Shown here: positions 34,391-46,200 of the stretch, piece by piece
Layout of the letters: the number at the start of each line of letters is the position of its first letter
Position numbering within the stretch: the first letter of the stretch is position 1
From: Progne subis subis
Taxonomy: Eukaryota > Chordata > Aves > Passeriformes > Hirundinidae
Assembly: GCA_022316685.1 (NCBI GenBank)
Contig: JAKJHU010000540.1
Location: forward strand, 1 to 64,000
Direction of reading: 5' to 3'
Length of the DNA: 64,000 nt
Made by a program: the position numbers and the translations under genes
The notes under the pieces: model-generated
What the model was told of the DNA's origin: nothing
Databases searched by the model: none
What the model saw: only the letters and a program-made list of their open reading frames with translations

Positions 34391-36490
34391 ATGGCGGAAG
34401 AGGCCGCTGCCTGCCGCGCTCGGCGCCGGCACCTTTCCCCGCCAAGCTCTGGAGCCTGGCGAATGACCCCCGCGTTCTCTCCGTGCGCTGGGACAGCGAG
34501 GCCCAGGGGCTGCTCATAGACCGCTCCCTCGTTCGAGCGGGAGCTGCTCAGGCCGAGCGGTGCCCAGGGACCAGGCCCCGGACACTGTTCAGAGCCACAC
34601 AGTTCCGGCAGCTTCGTGCGCCAGCTGTACCGGTACGGCTTCCGCAAGGTGCCGGGCCAGGGCTGGCGCGGCTGCGCCAGGCGATGCCGGGGCCTGGCTG
34701 CACTACACCAACCCCTGCTTTCGCCACGACCGCCCCGACCTCCTGCTCTGCATCAGGCGCCGGGGCGCGGCCAACACGCAGCGGTGGGCGGCGGGACCGG
34801 AGGGGAGCAGGCACTCGCCCTGCGACTCCCAGCAGCTCCCCGGGCCGCGGCTGCTGCCGGACGAGCGGCACGGCGCCCTCGCTTCCAGCCGCTGCCCAGG
34901 GAGCGGCCGCCGCTCAGCCCGGCGCCCGCCCTGAGGCTTCCACCTGCTGCACCGGGAGTGGCCGGGGCCGGCCCAGGTGGGAGGGGCAGAGCCGCTTCCA
35001 GGAGCTCTACTGGGGAGCGGCCACTGCCTGCCCAGCGGGAGCTGCTCCGGGTGCCCGCCCTGCCACTTCCAGGGCTTCCACTGGGGAGCAGCTGCTGCCG
35101 CCCCGATGGGAGGGGCCCCGCAGCCGCATGCAGGAGCTCTACAGGGGATCGAACCACCTCCGCTCGACCGGGAGCTGCTCTGGATGCAGCCCTGCAGCTT
35201 CCAGCAGCTCCACAGGGAGCAGCAGCCTCCAGCCCTCTAACCCACCAGGTAGGAGAAGAGTTCTAGCCTTGCTTTTCCAAAAGGTCGTGAAAAGCGACCA
35301 TTTGAAGTGTTTTCAAACAATGCTCTGTCGTTCTGAGAGAGAAATTGTCAAGCCTACTAGGAAGGGGCACCTAGAAAGTCAAAAGATTCTCTGCCTGGGT
35401 TTCCTGTGTGCTTCCTGTGATCTTTGATCCAAGGCAGCAGTAGAGCTCTGCATCCCAAAGCCACATTCTGGAGCCTGACTCACGTGTTTGGGTTCTTGCA
35501 GCCGCACCGGGCCCTTCAGCCCCGCATGCTCCAGCTGGCAGTGCTGGCTGTGCAGCATCAACAGGCCTCCAGCTCAGTGCAGAATGCACCTGCGCAAGAG
35601 GAATCACCAGCGCTGGATCTTGGCCAGGCGATCGAGAAGATGATCCTGGGAGATCAGGAACTCCCTGCCTGTAAAGGCTCCCTCTGCTCAGGTAACCCCA
35701 TTGGATGGGAATGAAAGAGGCTGGGCTGAGAGCTACTGAACATTGTTACGTAGCTGACAAGTGAACGTTTCTTGAGTTTCATACTTTTCATTCTTATTTA
35801 GTTATCTAATTATTCTTGGTCATGCAAGATTTCCCAAAGAAGAGGGAATGAAAAAGTCTTCCCCCACAGTGAGGATGAGCGGTGTGAGCCTGTGTTGGCC
35901 ACATTTGGTTGTTCCTTTTCCTTAGGAAGAATGCCTGGTGCAGGGGCATTTGTGGTGATGCTTTGTAGGTTCTACCAGGCTTTGTTTGGTGGGAAAGAAG
36001 GGCAGAGTGTTTGGAGAATTGCCACTGAAGGCAACAAGGAGAGCCCCTGGCTTTCTGCTGGCTGATTCCTTAGCAGCTCGTGGGATAAGGACAGGGTCAG
36101 AGCGTGAGGCCACGTCCTCTCACTTGGTGTCTTCTGCTTTTCTGCCTTCATGTTTTGTCTCAAATGTCATTTTGTGAGAGCTTCAGTTTCACTGTGGCCA
36201 CTCAAATCCTGAGTTTAAAACACTTGTTCATGGGAACCAGTGTGGGCAGTGCTCCCCTCGTGTTACGTGGCCTTTGGGAGTGGAGAAGAACAGTGACTGT
36301 ATCCCTGCTGTGATTCCAAGGAAATCCTGAGTGATCTTTGGGTTCTTTTCTTTCTGTTTCTCTTTCAAGGGGAATATTAATGTTGCCCCTGAGTCTCCAG
36401 GAGAGGACACAGTGAACAGGGCTGCAGCAGAGGAAGTTTCATCTGGCACCGAGAGCTGTGGGAACAGTTCCCCAGAGCCCGAGGAGCCTG
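34391..36490 (+). pseudogene. Heat-shock-factor-like gene, frameshifted
   Basis: Pieces of an HSF-type winged-helix DNA-binding domain lie in order. FPAKLWSLANDP followed by RWDSEAQGLLIDRSL (34435-34530) is in one frame, FERELL..SFVRQLYRYGFRKV (34530-34650) in a second, and GDAGAWLHYTNPCFRHDRPDLLL (about 34682-34750) in the third. The likely ATG at 34391 is in yet another frame relation, so three frame changes fall within about 350 bp. SFVRQLxxYGFRK is the family's recognition helix. A donor 'accag|gtagga' follows at 35246. Possible further exons are 35502-35691 and 36370-36490, with good splice signals, but the phase of the second junction would give an immediate stop. HSF proteins activate genes from nGAAn elements; which subtype this is remains open (HSFX/HSFY- or HSF5-like are options). 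Confidence 0.65.
34930..35246 (+). repeat. Diverged in-gene repeat of the HSF-like locus
   Basis: Three or four units of roughly 85 bp share 'gcagc/agagc..ttccaggagctctac' and 'gggagctgctcc/tgg.tgc' words. In one frame they read as repeated '(R)ELLx..CxFQxLHxE'-like blocks. A low-complexity C-terminal domain built from tandem units is possible. Confidence 0.5.
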
Positions 36491-37215
36491 GTAAGGAGAG
36501 AGCCCACGTTGGTTTGGAGAGGTGTGAGACGGCTGCTCTGAGCCTGCCTGGGACAGGAAGGGAGATCAGAAGAGCTGAGTTCTTGTCTGCAGGGCTGCTG
36601 CTTCCTGGTGCCTTTAGTTCCAATCCTGCAGTGGCACAAGCTCCCCGAGCCCTGCCCTCCACGCTTCTCCAGAGGCTCTGACACTGAGTCCTCTGCTGTG
36701 GCAAGAGAGCCGGGAGTAAACCTGACCTTGTGGGAGTTGTGTCACCAACCCGTGTGTCCCAGTTTGGTCTGTAACTCAGCTCAGAGCATCCTTCAGCTGC
36801 AGCCATTTCAGCGAGGACTGAGGGCTCTCTGTCAGCAGAGAGAAAGAACAAGGCCGGGCTTCTTTGGGGGAGCTGGGATTGTTCTGTGTTTCAAGTTCTC
36901 GTGGGTGCCATTTGCACTGTGAGTGCTGAGATTTATCGAGGTTTTTCCATGCTTTACACAGTTTTGGAAACTCGGAAGGATCCCTGTTCTTTAAAGAGCA
37001 GGCTTCAAATTCCCAAGGGAGAGTCTGCCTTTCAGGCCATCTTTTACAGTCTGTGATGGAAGGACTTTTGCTGCCCAAGGGAAACATGCACAAGGGCCAA
37101 TATTGACTCAGGGTTCTCTTTTCCTCCCAGATCCCATGTGATTGATGTCTCCTGGAGGGGTGCCCTGCATGGCAGGAGGAGACAGAGGGAGAACCTGTGA
37201 CTGCCAGGCAGGTAG
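36491..37215. other. No gene called
   Basis: May be an intron of the HSF-like locus. I see no exon with convincing coding properties. Confidence 0.3.
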
Positions 37216-37359
37216 AATCGCTGTCTATAGTGATATATTTAGAATCATATACTTATATTTAGCTATCTATATAATTGTTTTTTATAAATGAACAGTATAT
37301 TTATAGATCTATAGTTGTAATTAAATACCTATATAGTTATAGACTGTAAGACTTAATTT

Positions 37360-37394
<35 letters not shown>

Positions 37395-37560
37395 ATATAT
37401 ATTTAGACTTCTATGGTTACAATCTTGTATGCATATTTATATTTGTAAATATACATAGTTACATTTTTCTATGTAGATAGTTAAACTTTTATATACAGAT
37501 ATTTCTTTTTATAATATTCATAGTTATGCTACTTATAGCTACATAGGTGTTTAGCTTCCA
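37216..37560. repeat. AT-rich tract with (TA)n microsatellite
   Basis: Almost pure A/T sequence with 'tatatttatag' words and an alternating TA run at 37359-37402. A similar AT-rich tract occurs at 38330-38800. Confidence 0.85.
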
Positions 37561-37619
37561 TAGATTAGTATCATGTATAGGTATAGACTAGTTTTTAACC
37601 CCTTTCCCTGTCTCCCTTT

Positions 37620-38021
37620 GTGCTTTTCCCCCTGTGCCCTCGCTGTCCCCTGTCCCTGTGCTGGCTCCGAGCTGGCGGCCGGGCCGGGCGGAGCAGCAGC
37701 TGCAGCCCCGGGTGTCCCTGGAGCGCTGGGAGCTGCCGCTGGCCCCAGGCGCTGTCCCCTGAGGAGCTGCTGAAGGACGGTGACACTGAGGGGGCTGAGG
37801 GGGCTGAGGGGATGGAGGGGGCCAGCAGGGAGCACAGAGGGCTCCGGGACTGCAGCTCTGCCAGGCCTTGGAGCCAATTCCAGAGCCTCCACCTTTGCCA
37901 CAGCTGCCCTGAGGACCTTGAGGACAGGCGGAGACTGACAGGAGCCGGCAGGGAGAAGCTGAAGACCACCAGAGAGAGCAGTGAACAGGGAGCTGCTGCT
38001 GCCAGCCCAGAGCCTGGGTGA
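37620..38021 (+). other. Possible coding exon, unassigned
   Basis: A GC-rich 133-codon frame stands out between two AT-rich tracts. It contains an acidic stretch (SPEELLKDGDTEGAEGAEGMEG) and ends with 'gagcctggGTGAGG', a good donor context. A pyrimidine-rich run before 37640 could serve as acceptor. It may be a late exon of the HSF-like locus, whose exon at 36370-36490 ends in a similar Pro-Glu-rich stretch. No family is recognised and the evidence is weak. Confidence 0.3.
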
Positions 38022-39999
38022 GGCCACAGGGCCGGAGAGGCAGGGTGGGGGTGAGGATGGTGTGGGCTTTGGCCATGGGCTTTGGCCAAACATTTTCTTT
38101 CTAAGCCTCCTGGGGAAGCGCTGAGATTTTCCCTGACTGAACTGCAGGCGCTGTCAAGGGAAACGTCCCGATCCTGACTCAGTGTTCCCTTTGCTTCCCA
38201 GATGTCCCATCTGCTGTTCCCTGTCCAGGAGAGCTGCTCTGCACAGGAGGAAGCAGGGAGGGAATGAAAAGCTTTGAAGATGGGCAGGCTGGAATCCCTC
38301 TGCTTAGCGTTCTGTTTCAAGATATATGGACTTAGGAGATTTGTAGCTGTATATTTGTATTGATGCAGTGGATGGTATTTTCAGATGCTGGTACAGTTAC
38401 CCTATTCACAGATAGTTTGTTATGTATCTATTTATATATATATATTATATAGTAATACATATGTATTATATTCTATATCTACTTCTGTATATGGAGGTGG
38501 TTATATGTATAGCTTTCTATTTCAACATGTATGGAGATGTACAGTTGTATAATTGTATAGGTTGAGTTCTTGGTAGAGGGCTGTTTAGATAGAGACACTG
38601 ATATTTTTGTATTCCTAGTTGGGCTTTAGGCCCGTAGTAATATGTAATAAATAAGTTGTTAAACACCTAATTGATCTTTGTGTATAGTAAGTTGTTGTAG
38701 AGGTTAGTAATAAATTAAGTTTTTGTTAACTGAAGCTGGAATTCGTATATTGTTATATAGCATTGTTATAAAATCTAATAAATTCCTTTTTTTAACTTAA
38801 ATTGAGATTGGCATAGTTCTATATTATCAGCGTGGGTGTAGCAATTTTAATAAATGATATTTTCCATGTGAAATCAATTCTTGTGTATTTGTCGATCAGC
38901 AGTGCAGCTGTAGCAATCTGCAAGAAATTAAAATTATCAACTGCGATGGATGTTTTGTGATTTGTGCTATCCAGCGCAATGAGCAGATGTAAATGCTGGA
39001 GGATTTTGGCCATGGAATTCTCCATCCATGCCCAGCACATGCCCCACCTGCACTCAGGCTGGGCAAGGCAAGCGCAGATTTGGGATGGCAGCAGAGCCAC
39101 ACCTTGGCCAAGAACTCACTGCAAAGGCCAGCTGAGAAAAGTCTGGGACTCCACGGAGCTTAGAACTGCAACCAGAGCCACCCAGGGAGGAGAAATCCAG
39201 CCCCCATGCCACGAGGCAGCTCTTTGGGAAGCGCTCCAAGGGTCCCTCTGAAGGTCATCCTGGAGCCCAGAAGCCAACAGGGATCCTGAGCCAGCTCCGC
39301 TGCCTTTGGCAGCACTTTGGCAAAGCAGCTGCAGCAAGGGGGAGGCAGCAGTGACTGTGACTGCTGCAGCAAGGGGATGAAGGAAGGGCCAGGGACACTT
39401 GTGCTGAGATGCTCCAGAATCCAGAGGGATGGGGGAGAACTGGGAAGCAGCAAGTTCTCAGAGCCACTGCAATGCTGGAAGCCCTTGGTGTGCAGTTCCC
39501 TGCAGGAGCTGGCAGGGGAGTTGCTGCCAGGACCAGCAGGAGCAGGAGGCAGCAGGATCTGCTCCTTTTCCTGCCTCTGTGTCCAGGTCAGGCTGGGATG
39601 GCCCCTGCTCCCACAGAGCCCCTGCCCATGGAGGCTGCAGGGTAAAAGCAATCCCAGTGCAAAGAGAGGCTTTGCAGTTGGAGTCCACTGCCCTTGTGTT
39701 TGGGGCTTGAATGGCTCTCATGGCAAAGCAGAGCAGGGAACCAGGGCTTTGGGAGGCAGAGCCTTCAGAGGGAAAGAGAGATCAGGCACTCACATGCCTG
39801 AAACTCCTGCAGCTCTCTTCTTTGGTACAATGAGAAGTAAGCAAGCTGAGGAGAGGTACATGCAGTCCTTTGAAAAACCATGGTGCCTAACAAGTGCTGT
39901 GGGAGAAGAAAAACAGGGAGCAACCTTGCCTTGTTTTCATAGCCTGTGACTTCTGCAGAGGAGACAATGGGATGTACAGGAGGGGAGGGGAGGAATAAC
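38022..39999. other. No gene seen; AT-rich tract at 38330-38800
   Basis: AT-rich sequence, then from 38.96 kb GC-rich sequence with open frames up to 210 codons that carry no motif. No repeat family recognised. Confidence 0.4.
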
Positions 40000-40677
40000 T
40001 GTGATAACCTCTCGGGTTTTTCTCCTGAGATTCAGGTGGTTTTAGAGTCCTTTGCCTTCTGAAAAGCTCTGAGCCAGACGCAAGAAAGAGACGTAGTCTT
40101 CAGGTTCTGATTTTTCAAGGTTGCATGCTTTGTTTATTATTTCTTATCTTCCAAGTCTTTCTGTGCCCAGCTAAGATCTGTGCAGTTGCTCGGGCATCTG
40201 ACGACTCCCCCGGCTCTGGGATGTCACTGCCTCTTATACTAATTGTTACCTATCCTTTATTTATAGTTATTTGCCAATACCTACTACCTATACGAATCAG
40301 GAAATCTCTACTCTGACCCAATCTCCTTAAACTACTTTGTGCCACCGTCACTGCAGAAAATTCAGTGAATGAAGAAGAAAGAAGAAGCAAGAGACAACAC
40401 CCCAAATCCTCCAGCTTTCTCCCATCCACTTCCATACTAAAGAACCCAAAACTATGATTTTTCACCCTGTGACAAGCTAAACTACTATCTTTCACACTCT
40501 TGTGGCCTGTAACTCATCTTGCCATGTAGGAAGCCTTTCCCATAGGCTGGGATCAAAGCCAGTGTCTTCCTGGGCTCTGTGCCAAGGTCCCAGACCCCGC
40601 CTTGTCCAGATCCCAGACCCCTCTGCCCAGGTCTCTGACCTTCCAGGGCAAGCAAAGGAATGCCCTGGACTCCGACA
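40000..40677 (-). mobile_element. LTR family B (minus strand)
   Basis: Read in reverse it runs TGTCGGAGTCCAGGGCATTCC to GAGAGGTTATCACA and matches the solo LTR at 57896-58542: 'ccagggcattccttt', 'ggtcagagacctgggcag', 'aataaaYaaagcatgcaacc' polyadenylation region, and 'aaaccacctgaat' near the 3' end. Flanks 'ataac' and 'ttaac' agree at four of five bases. No internal genes, so it is probably a solo LTR. Confidence 0.8.
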
Positions 40678-41740
40678 TTAACCCAGTCTGCCGTGCTGTC
40701 TACTGATACACTTTGCAGCAGTGAACATTTTAGGTAATGCCAGATTCTTATTTAGCATCTTGACACACCGCTGCTTCATTGCAAAACTGCCTCAGCATGG
40801 GGAAAATCAGCTTAATTTTTTGTCAGTTTCGGTAGATGTTGTGAGAAACAGTGACACAGTTTAACCTCGTCATCCAGAGGCAGTTTTTTATTGCATTTTC
40901 TTCACTGTATGCATATCATTTTTGAGTTGTTCCGTAACCTTCAGGGAAGTATCCACTAGTGACCAAAAAATAAAATGGGGATTATGGCAATCATTCTTTT
41001 TTAACACATATTTGCACTAAGCTGTAGCTTAAACTTGGTAAGGAAAAGGATAGATTTTCTTCAGTCAGTGCAGTGTGGAATAAACGGTGTAGGAACAGCC
41101 ACAATCTCAGATGTAAGAACAGCGTGTTCTTGCTCTGAACAGGACATTGTGGACAAGAAAGCACCACAATCCTAATGATTCACCTCTTAGGTAAAACCAG
41201 AATGGTTCATGGTGTAAAACTAGCAGGTGATGGAAATAACAAATGTCCCTGGGCTGTGGCAGGAGCCTGGGAGCCAAACACTTGGAAAAAGAGAGCTGGC
41301 AAAGCCAGCCCAAGGTGCAGGCAGGCATTTGGCTGGAGGCAAGAGGGAGCTTGTACTGCCAGCACGGGAAGGGGCTCCAGGCAGAGGAGCTGGCCGGCAG
41401 CAGGAGCAGCTCCTGCCGGCACTGCCAGGGAAGGACTGGCAGCACGCAGGAGCAGCGGGCACATTGCTGATGGACAGCTGTCAAGTTTGAGTGGGCCAAC
41501 CGAGGAACAAGAGAGGCTGCTGCTTGTTGGAAAAGTACTTTATGACATGGCCAGATCAGTCTCAGGAAGGTCAGAGTGTTACAGTCTGTGCCATTATGCA
41601 AAATGCCTTCCTGCATAGGGTCCCCATGCCCCAACAGAAGCAGCAGCAGCAGCACCCTCAGTACAATGCTTTCTATTCATAAATCATCCAATCAGCTACA
41701 AACACGATGCTATTCCTGTCTTTTTGCACCTATCCTGGTT
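40678..41740. other. No gene seen
   Basis: Intergenic sequence. A 182-codon minus-strand frame near 41107-41655 is Ser/Leu/Cys-rich with no domain. CAG repeats lie near 41638-41655. Confidence 0.4.
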
Positions 41741-42614
41741 GTCACGATCTGCTCGGATGAGCGGGGGTTGTGATGGTTCGTTTTCTGATCTCAGAGTGCA
41801 AAACACAACACAGAGGGGATTTCAGCATTAAAACAAATGCACCTTTTATTGATTGACCCCAGCAAATGTGATAGAGGGATTAAGAGTGAGAGAGAGAGAG
41901 AGAGAGATTGGGGAAAGGGGGGATATAGCTACCAAACGTGGAGACGGAGTCCTCGTGGTCCGGTCGATGGGTCCGCCTGTCACGTCGGGGAGAGGCTCTC
42001 TCCAAATCTCTGGTTAACTCAGGGGTTTTTATTATAGTCCTCAGTCACGGGGGGAACAGGTAAAAGTGTTGAAGCTCCCGAGGGGGAACAGGTAGTTCAT
42101 GTTCTTAGCAGTAAGTGAGAGCCATTGTCTTCTTGGTCCAACGATCACGCCTCCAGGTAAACATCTCGCTTTGGTTGAGTCAGCCCCAGCCCCCTATATT
42201 GGGGTTGTCGGGGTCTGATGTCTCAGTCCTTGAGAGGGGCTTCATATAGGGGTCTCAATCTCAGTCCTTGCAAGGGGGTTTTGATCTCTGTCTGTCACGG
42301 TGGTTGCAGAGCAGATGAAGGATTTTCCGTGGGGGACCACCAAAGTTACCCCAGAAAGTTCCCTTGGCCAAGAGGTGGGGAAATTCCTAGGCTATTGTCG
42401 TGAAGCAGGGACCGTGAAGCAGGTGCAATCTTCAGGTACAGAACTACCATTACACTGCTCAAAGCCCGTGTACTGTGGCGTGGTGACACAGGAAAATGCG
42501 CCTACAGACGATTGGCAAGCATCCACCTCGAGCAGGCCAGAACTGCAGTGGGGTCCTCGGGGTCCTTATGACGATCGTGAGGCAAATGAGGGAAACTTCA
42601 GACCGACTCTTACA
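41741..42614 (-). mobile_element. Solo LTR of provirus family C (minus strand)
   Basis: The 874-bp element is the reverse of the provirus LTRs at 23256 and 29293, from TGTCACGATC to CTCTTACA. CTGGT flanks it at 41736-41740 and 42615-42619, a perfect 5-bp target duplication. This fixes the LTR ends of the family and shows that this virus integrates with 5-bp duplication. Confidence 0.95.
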
Positions 42615-43040
42615 CTGGTCTAACACAGTTTTTTCACAATGGTTGTCATTTCTTACACAAGGCCTACGCCTACAGCCCATCTATTCTGGCTAGCAATGGC
42701 AGCAATGCTATGGTATGTTGATGTTAGGTCCAAGACTTAGTTAACTTTGGACAAGGTGATGCTACTGAACTTCAAACTGGACTTTAGGGCTTTTCTATCA
42801 ACTAATACAGTCTCTTCTTTGCTTAAGGCACTTAAGGTGTGTTTTTACTCACCTAAAACTCACATCCCCACTTCATGTCTGTGTGACTTTATGTATCTCA
42901 GTTTGTCTGAGGCTTTCAAACCAATCCCCGCATTCCTTTCTGCCTCTAAGCCTCTGTGCACGGGGTCCTGGGAGTTTCCTCTCTGGTTTCCACCAGGGCT
43001 GGGACACGACTCCATGGGACCCTTCTCTCCTCATTCCCAG
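42615..43040. other. Unassigned, includes MHC class I intron 2-like end
   Basis: From about 42985, 'gggctgggacacgactccatgggacc' up to 'tcattcccag' resembles the intron before 46956 ('ggggctgggacacaatcccgtgggtctcc..tgcccag'). Exons 1 and 2 of a class I gene are not present upstream. Confidence 0.45.
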
Positions 43041-43313
43041 GTCTCCACAGGGTGCAGGTGGTTTCCAGCTCTGACCTCCTGTCCAACGGAGAATCCATGG
43101 ATCCCACTGGTACGGCAATGATGGGCGGGATTTCATCTCCTTCCAGCTGGAATCCGGGAGCTTTCAGTGTCCGACGGTGCCACCCGGATCACCCAGAGGT
43201 GCTGGGAATGCAAAGAGCTCATGGTGGAGCAGATGAAGCCTTACCTGGGACACATCAGTGTGGAAGGGCCCCAAAATACATCAGATATGGTCAGGAGGCT
43301 CTGGAGCACAAAG
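43041..43313 (+). pseudogene. MHC class I alpha-2 exon relic
   Basis: An exon-sized segment of 273 bp between acceptor 'attcccag' and donor 'aag|gtgggt'. It encodes alpha-2 features only with frame changes: DLLSNG at the start, HWYGNDGRDFISFQLESGSF in a second frame, DGATRITQRCWE..LMVEQMKPYLGHISVE in a third, and KYIRYGQEALEHK back in the first. The N-terminal cysteine of the alpha-2 disulphide (GCxLL) is serine here. No alpha-1, alpha-3 or transmembrane exon is found nearby. Alpha-2 forms half of the peptide-binding groove, but this copy is non-functional. Confidence 0.85.
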
Positions 43314-44089
43314 GTGGGTGTGGGCTGGGGGAAGGAGAATTCCCATGGGAATGTGGGATTCAGAAATGGGGGGACTTGGGAATGCAGGAATTCCCATGGA
43401 ATTCCCATGGCTGGATTTCACTTTCATCCCAGTCAGGTGAGAATTCCCCAACCCACAGCCATGGGAAATCCATGGGGAAATGATTTGAATCGATGACCAA
43501 TCCAATGAGAGCAGTGAAATGAGAAGCAATCCCTGCTGGGATTCCATGGGACACAAACGCCAATCCTTTCCCCAGGCCGGCTCTGTTGTGCCCGTGGCAG
43601 TGCCAGGGGAGTGCCCTGTTCCTGCCCTGAGCCCAGCACGAGCCTTTCCTTGGGTGTTCCCTGCCCTGCCCGGGGCAGGAGGGCACTGCCGGAGCGGCTT
43701 TGGTGGCCCCGGGCACCCAGCCGGGCTCCAGCCACTGCAGGTGGCTCCTTGGGAATGTTCCAGAGCAAAGCTTCAAGCAAACAACAGTTTGTGGAGGGGA
43801 TTCTCCCCCTTGGCCTGTGCTGGGAGCTCAAGGGCAACAGCCCGGCCACAACAGCCCAAAGTGCTGGAGCTCGGTGTCCCTGGGCCAGGCCATGTTCCCT
43901 GGCTGTGCCATGTTCCCTGGCTGTGCCCTGTCCCTCAGCTGTCCCCTGTCCCTCGGCTCTGTGGGGCTGGGGGGTGGCAGCAGGACCCGGGGCAGCCCTG
44001 GGGGAGAACAACCCTGAGCCCCAGCTGGGCCAGTCCCCCCCAGTTCCTGCAGTGGGGCCCAGGTCACCCCCAGCATGGGCCCTGTGGCT
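43314..44089. other. No gene seen
   Basis: Sequence downstream of the alpha-2 relic. Around 43890-43960 short 'ccatgttccctggctgtg/ccctgtccctc' words repeat. Open frames of up to 272 codons have no motif. Confidence 0.4.
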
Positions 44090-45200
44090 CCCAGTCATCC
44101 CCAGTATGATCCCAGTATGAACCCAGTAGCTCCCATTCATACCTACTATTGTTCCAGGCCATCCCAGGGTGGTTCCAGTTACCCCAGTATGATCCCAGAC
44201 ACTCCCACTACAGCTATAGTCCTTCCCAGTATGATTCCAGAATGATCCCACTCACTCCCAAACTCCCAGTATTATTGCTGTAACTTCCTTTATGGTCCCT
44301 CTGTGATCGCAGCCACTCCCAGTAAATCCCAGTAAATCCCAGTTGCCCCAAGTGTGTTTCCACTCACTCCCAGTTGCTCCCAGTAGTTTCCACCATGATT
44401 CCAGTTGCTCACAGCCACTCCCAGTCAGCTTCAGCATGATTCCAGTCCCTCCCTGTATATCCCAGTTGCCCCAACAAGGTCCCAGTTGCCCTCAGCCTGC
44501 TCCCAGTCACTTCCAGTATGATCCCAGAATGACCCCAGTCACCCTCAGTGTGGTGCCAGTTGCTCCCAGTATGATCCCAATTGTCCTCAGCATGGTCCCA
44601 TTTCCTCCCAGTGTAATCCCAGTTGCACAGACCCACTCACTCCCAGTATGATCCTATGCTGATGCCATCATGATCCCAGTTGCCCCCAGTATTGTCTCAG
44701 TAGCTCCCAGTTCCTCCCAGTCTGATCCCAGTTGCTCTCAGTGCCCCCTAGCATAGACCCAGTCATTCCAAGTACAATCCCAGTATGAGTCCACGCTGAT
44801 CCCACTCTCCCAGCATGGTCCCAGTCAATCCTGGTTGCCCTCAGTATAGACCCAGTCAATCCCAGTCCCTCTCAATGTGTTCCCAGTCACCTCTGGTATG
44901 TTCATAGACACACCCAGTATATCCCAGTTACCGTTAGCATACTCAGTCATTCCCGGTCACATCCACTTGGCCCAGTAAGGTTCCATTTTCCACCAGTAAC
45001 ATCCCAGTCACTCTCAGTCTAATCCCAGCTGGTCCCACGATGATCCCTGTTCCCCAGTGTTGGTCCTGCTGGGTCCCAGTATGCTCTGATCCTGCTCCCA
45101 GTGGGTGCCAGTCCTGGGCCCGGTGTATCCTGGTGTATCCCGGTGTCCCTCAGTGTATGCCAGTGTCCCAGTCCATCCCAGCCTATCCCAGTCCATCCTG
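44090..45200 (-). repeat. Large 'cccagt' minisatellite
   Basis: About 1.1 kb of irregular units such as 'cccagtatgatcccagt' and 'cactcccagttgctcccagt'. It is the reverse-complement repeat of 30177-30940. Confidence 0.9.
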
Positions 45201-45257
45201 GTCCCTTCCCAGCAGCTGCCGCCCTTTCCCGGATCCTGCCCCTCCCGCCCCCCCAAG

Positions 45258-45345
45258 ATGCTGCCGGGGCTCAGGAGCTTCGTGTTGGGCTCCATCTGCC
45301 TGGGCTGGGGCTCAGCCTCCCCTGCGGGAGAAGATGAGGGGGGTC
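45258..45345 (+). other. Possible leader-peptide exon, unassigned
   Basis: The ATG at 45258 opens MLPGLRSFVLGSICLGWGSASP, which has the charge and hydrophobicity pattern of a signal peptide. It sits directly after the minisatellite. No donor site, promoter or downstream exons can be linked to it, so this may be chance in C/G-rich sequence. Confidence 0.2.
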
Positions 45346-46070
45346 CCTGGGTGTCGTGTCCCCCCTCAGAGCACGTGGGACTCCCCCATGTCCCCCCCAT
45401 GCCGAGCTCACCCCCTTTTCTCTCCCCGCACCTCCTGACCCAGCTCCTGCTCCCCCCTTCGAGGGTCTTTGGGGAACCCCTCTGGCACCCCCTGGAATCC
45501 CCATTCCTGGGCACTGGGACCCCCCCGCATCTCCTTCCCCAGCTCCGGGACCCCCTGCACCCCCTTATCCTGCAGCGACACCCCCTGCACCCCCTTTCCC
45601 GGGTATCCTCCTCTCCCAGCCCCTGCATCCCCTGTTCCCATCAGTCAGGGCACCCCCGGACCCCCATTCCCGGCCAGCCCGGGGCACCTCACCCCCAGGC
45701 CTCCCTTTCCTGGGAAACCCGACGTGGGCATGGGGCTCTCCGGCCGCTCTGGGATTGATGATCGCCCGAAGGAAAGGGAGAGCACAGGAGAGAGCGAGAG
45801 CAGGAGATCGGGGATCAGGGATCGCAGTGCCCACGCCCAGTCCTGCTCCGCCGGGGCTGGGACCCGCAGCCGCAGGAAAAAATGGATCCGCGGATGGCGG
45901 GGCTTCCCCCGCTTTGGGCCGAAGCCAGCGGGCTCCAGGCAGAGTTTGAGCGCAGCCCCGGGAGTTGGGGTCCCGCAGGGCTTGGCCGAGGAGGGTCCCG
46001 GGGGATGCCAGGAGGGGATCCAGGGGAATTCCCGGGAATTCCGCCCTGCCCTTCCCCCCGCGCTCTCTCC
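45346..46070. other. C-rich stretch, no gene
   Basis: Strongly C-biased sequence with 'ccccattcccggg' words. Long open frames on both strands reflect base bias. Confidence 0.45.
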
Positions 46071-46082
46071 GACCAGAGACAG

Positions 46083-46113
46083 TGACGTCACTGAAGCACC
46101 GGGCTGCCATTGG
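46083..46113 (+). promoter_or_regulatory. MHC class I X2-Y promoter module
   Basis: TGACGTCA (46083-46090) is an X2/CRE box, preceded by an X1-like 'accagagacag'. ATTGG (46109-46113), an inverted CCAAT, lies 18 bp further, the spacing typical of the X2-Y part of MHC SXY enhancers bound by RFX, CREB/ATF and NF-Y under CIITA or NLRC5. A second CCAAT (46129-46133) and two 'gggcggggc' GC boxes (about 46157-46181) follow. The ATG is at 46201. Binding is inferred from known family biology. Confidence 0.75.
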
Positions 46114-46200
46114 CAGCAAAGAGCGGCGCCAATGACAGGGCCGGAGGCGGCTCTGGGGGCGGGGCCGGGGCTGTGGGCGGGGCCACAGCGGAGCAGTGCC

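Noticed and set aside
34303..35427. A single 374-codon frame through the HSF-like locus
   Set aside because: Only its first part carries HSF motifs. After about 34530 the conserved residues move to other frames, so the long frame is not the ancestral protein.
38819..39949. Possible genes in 90-210 codon frames
   Set aside because: No motif, signal or splice context, and frames on both strands are equally open.
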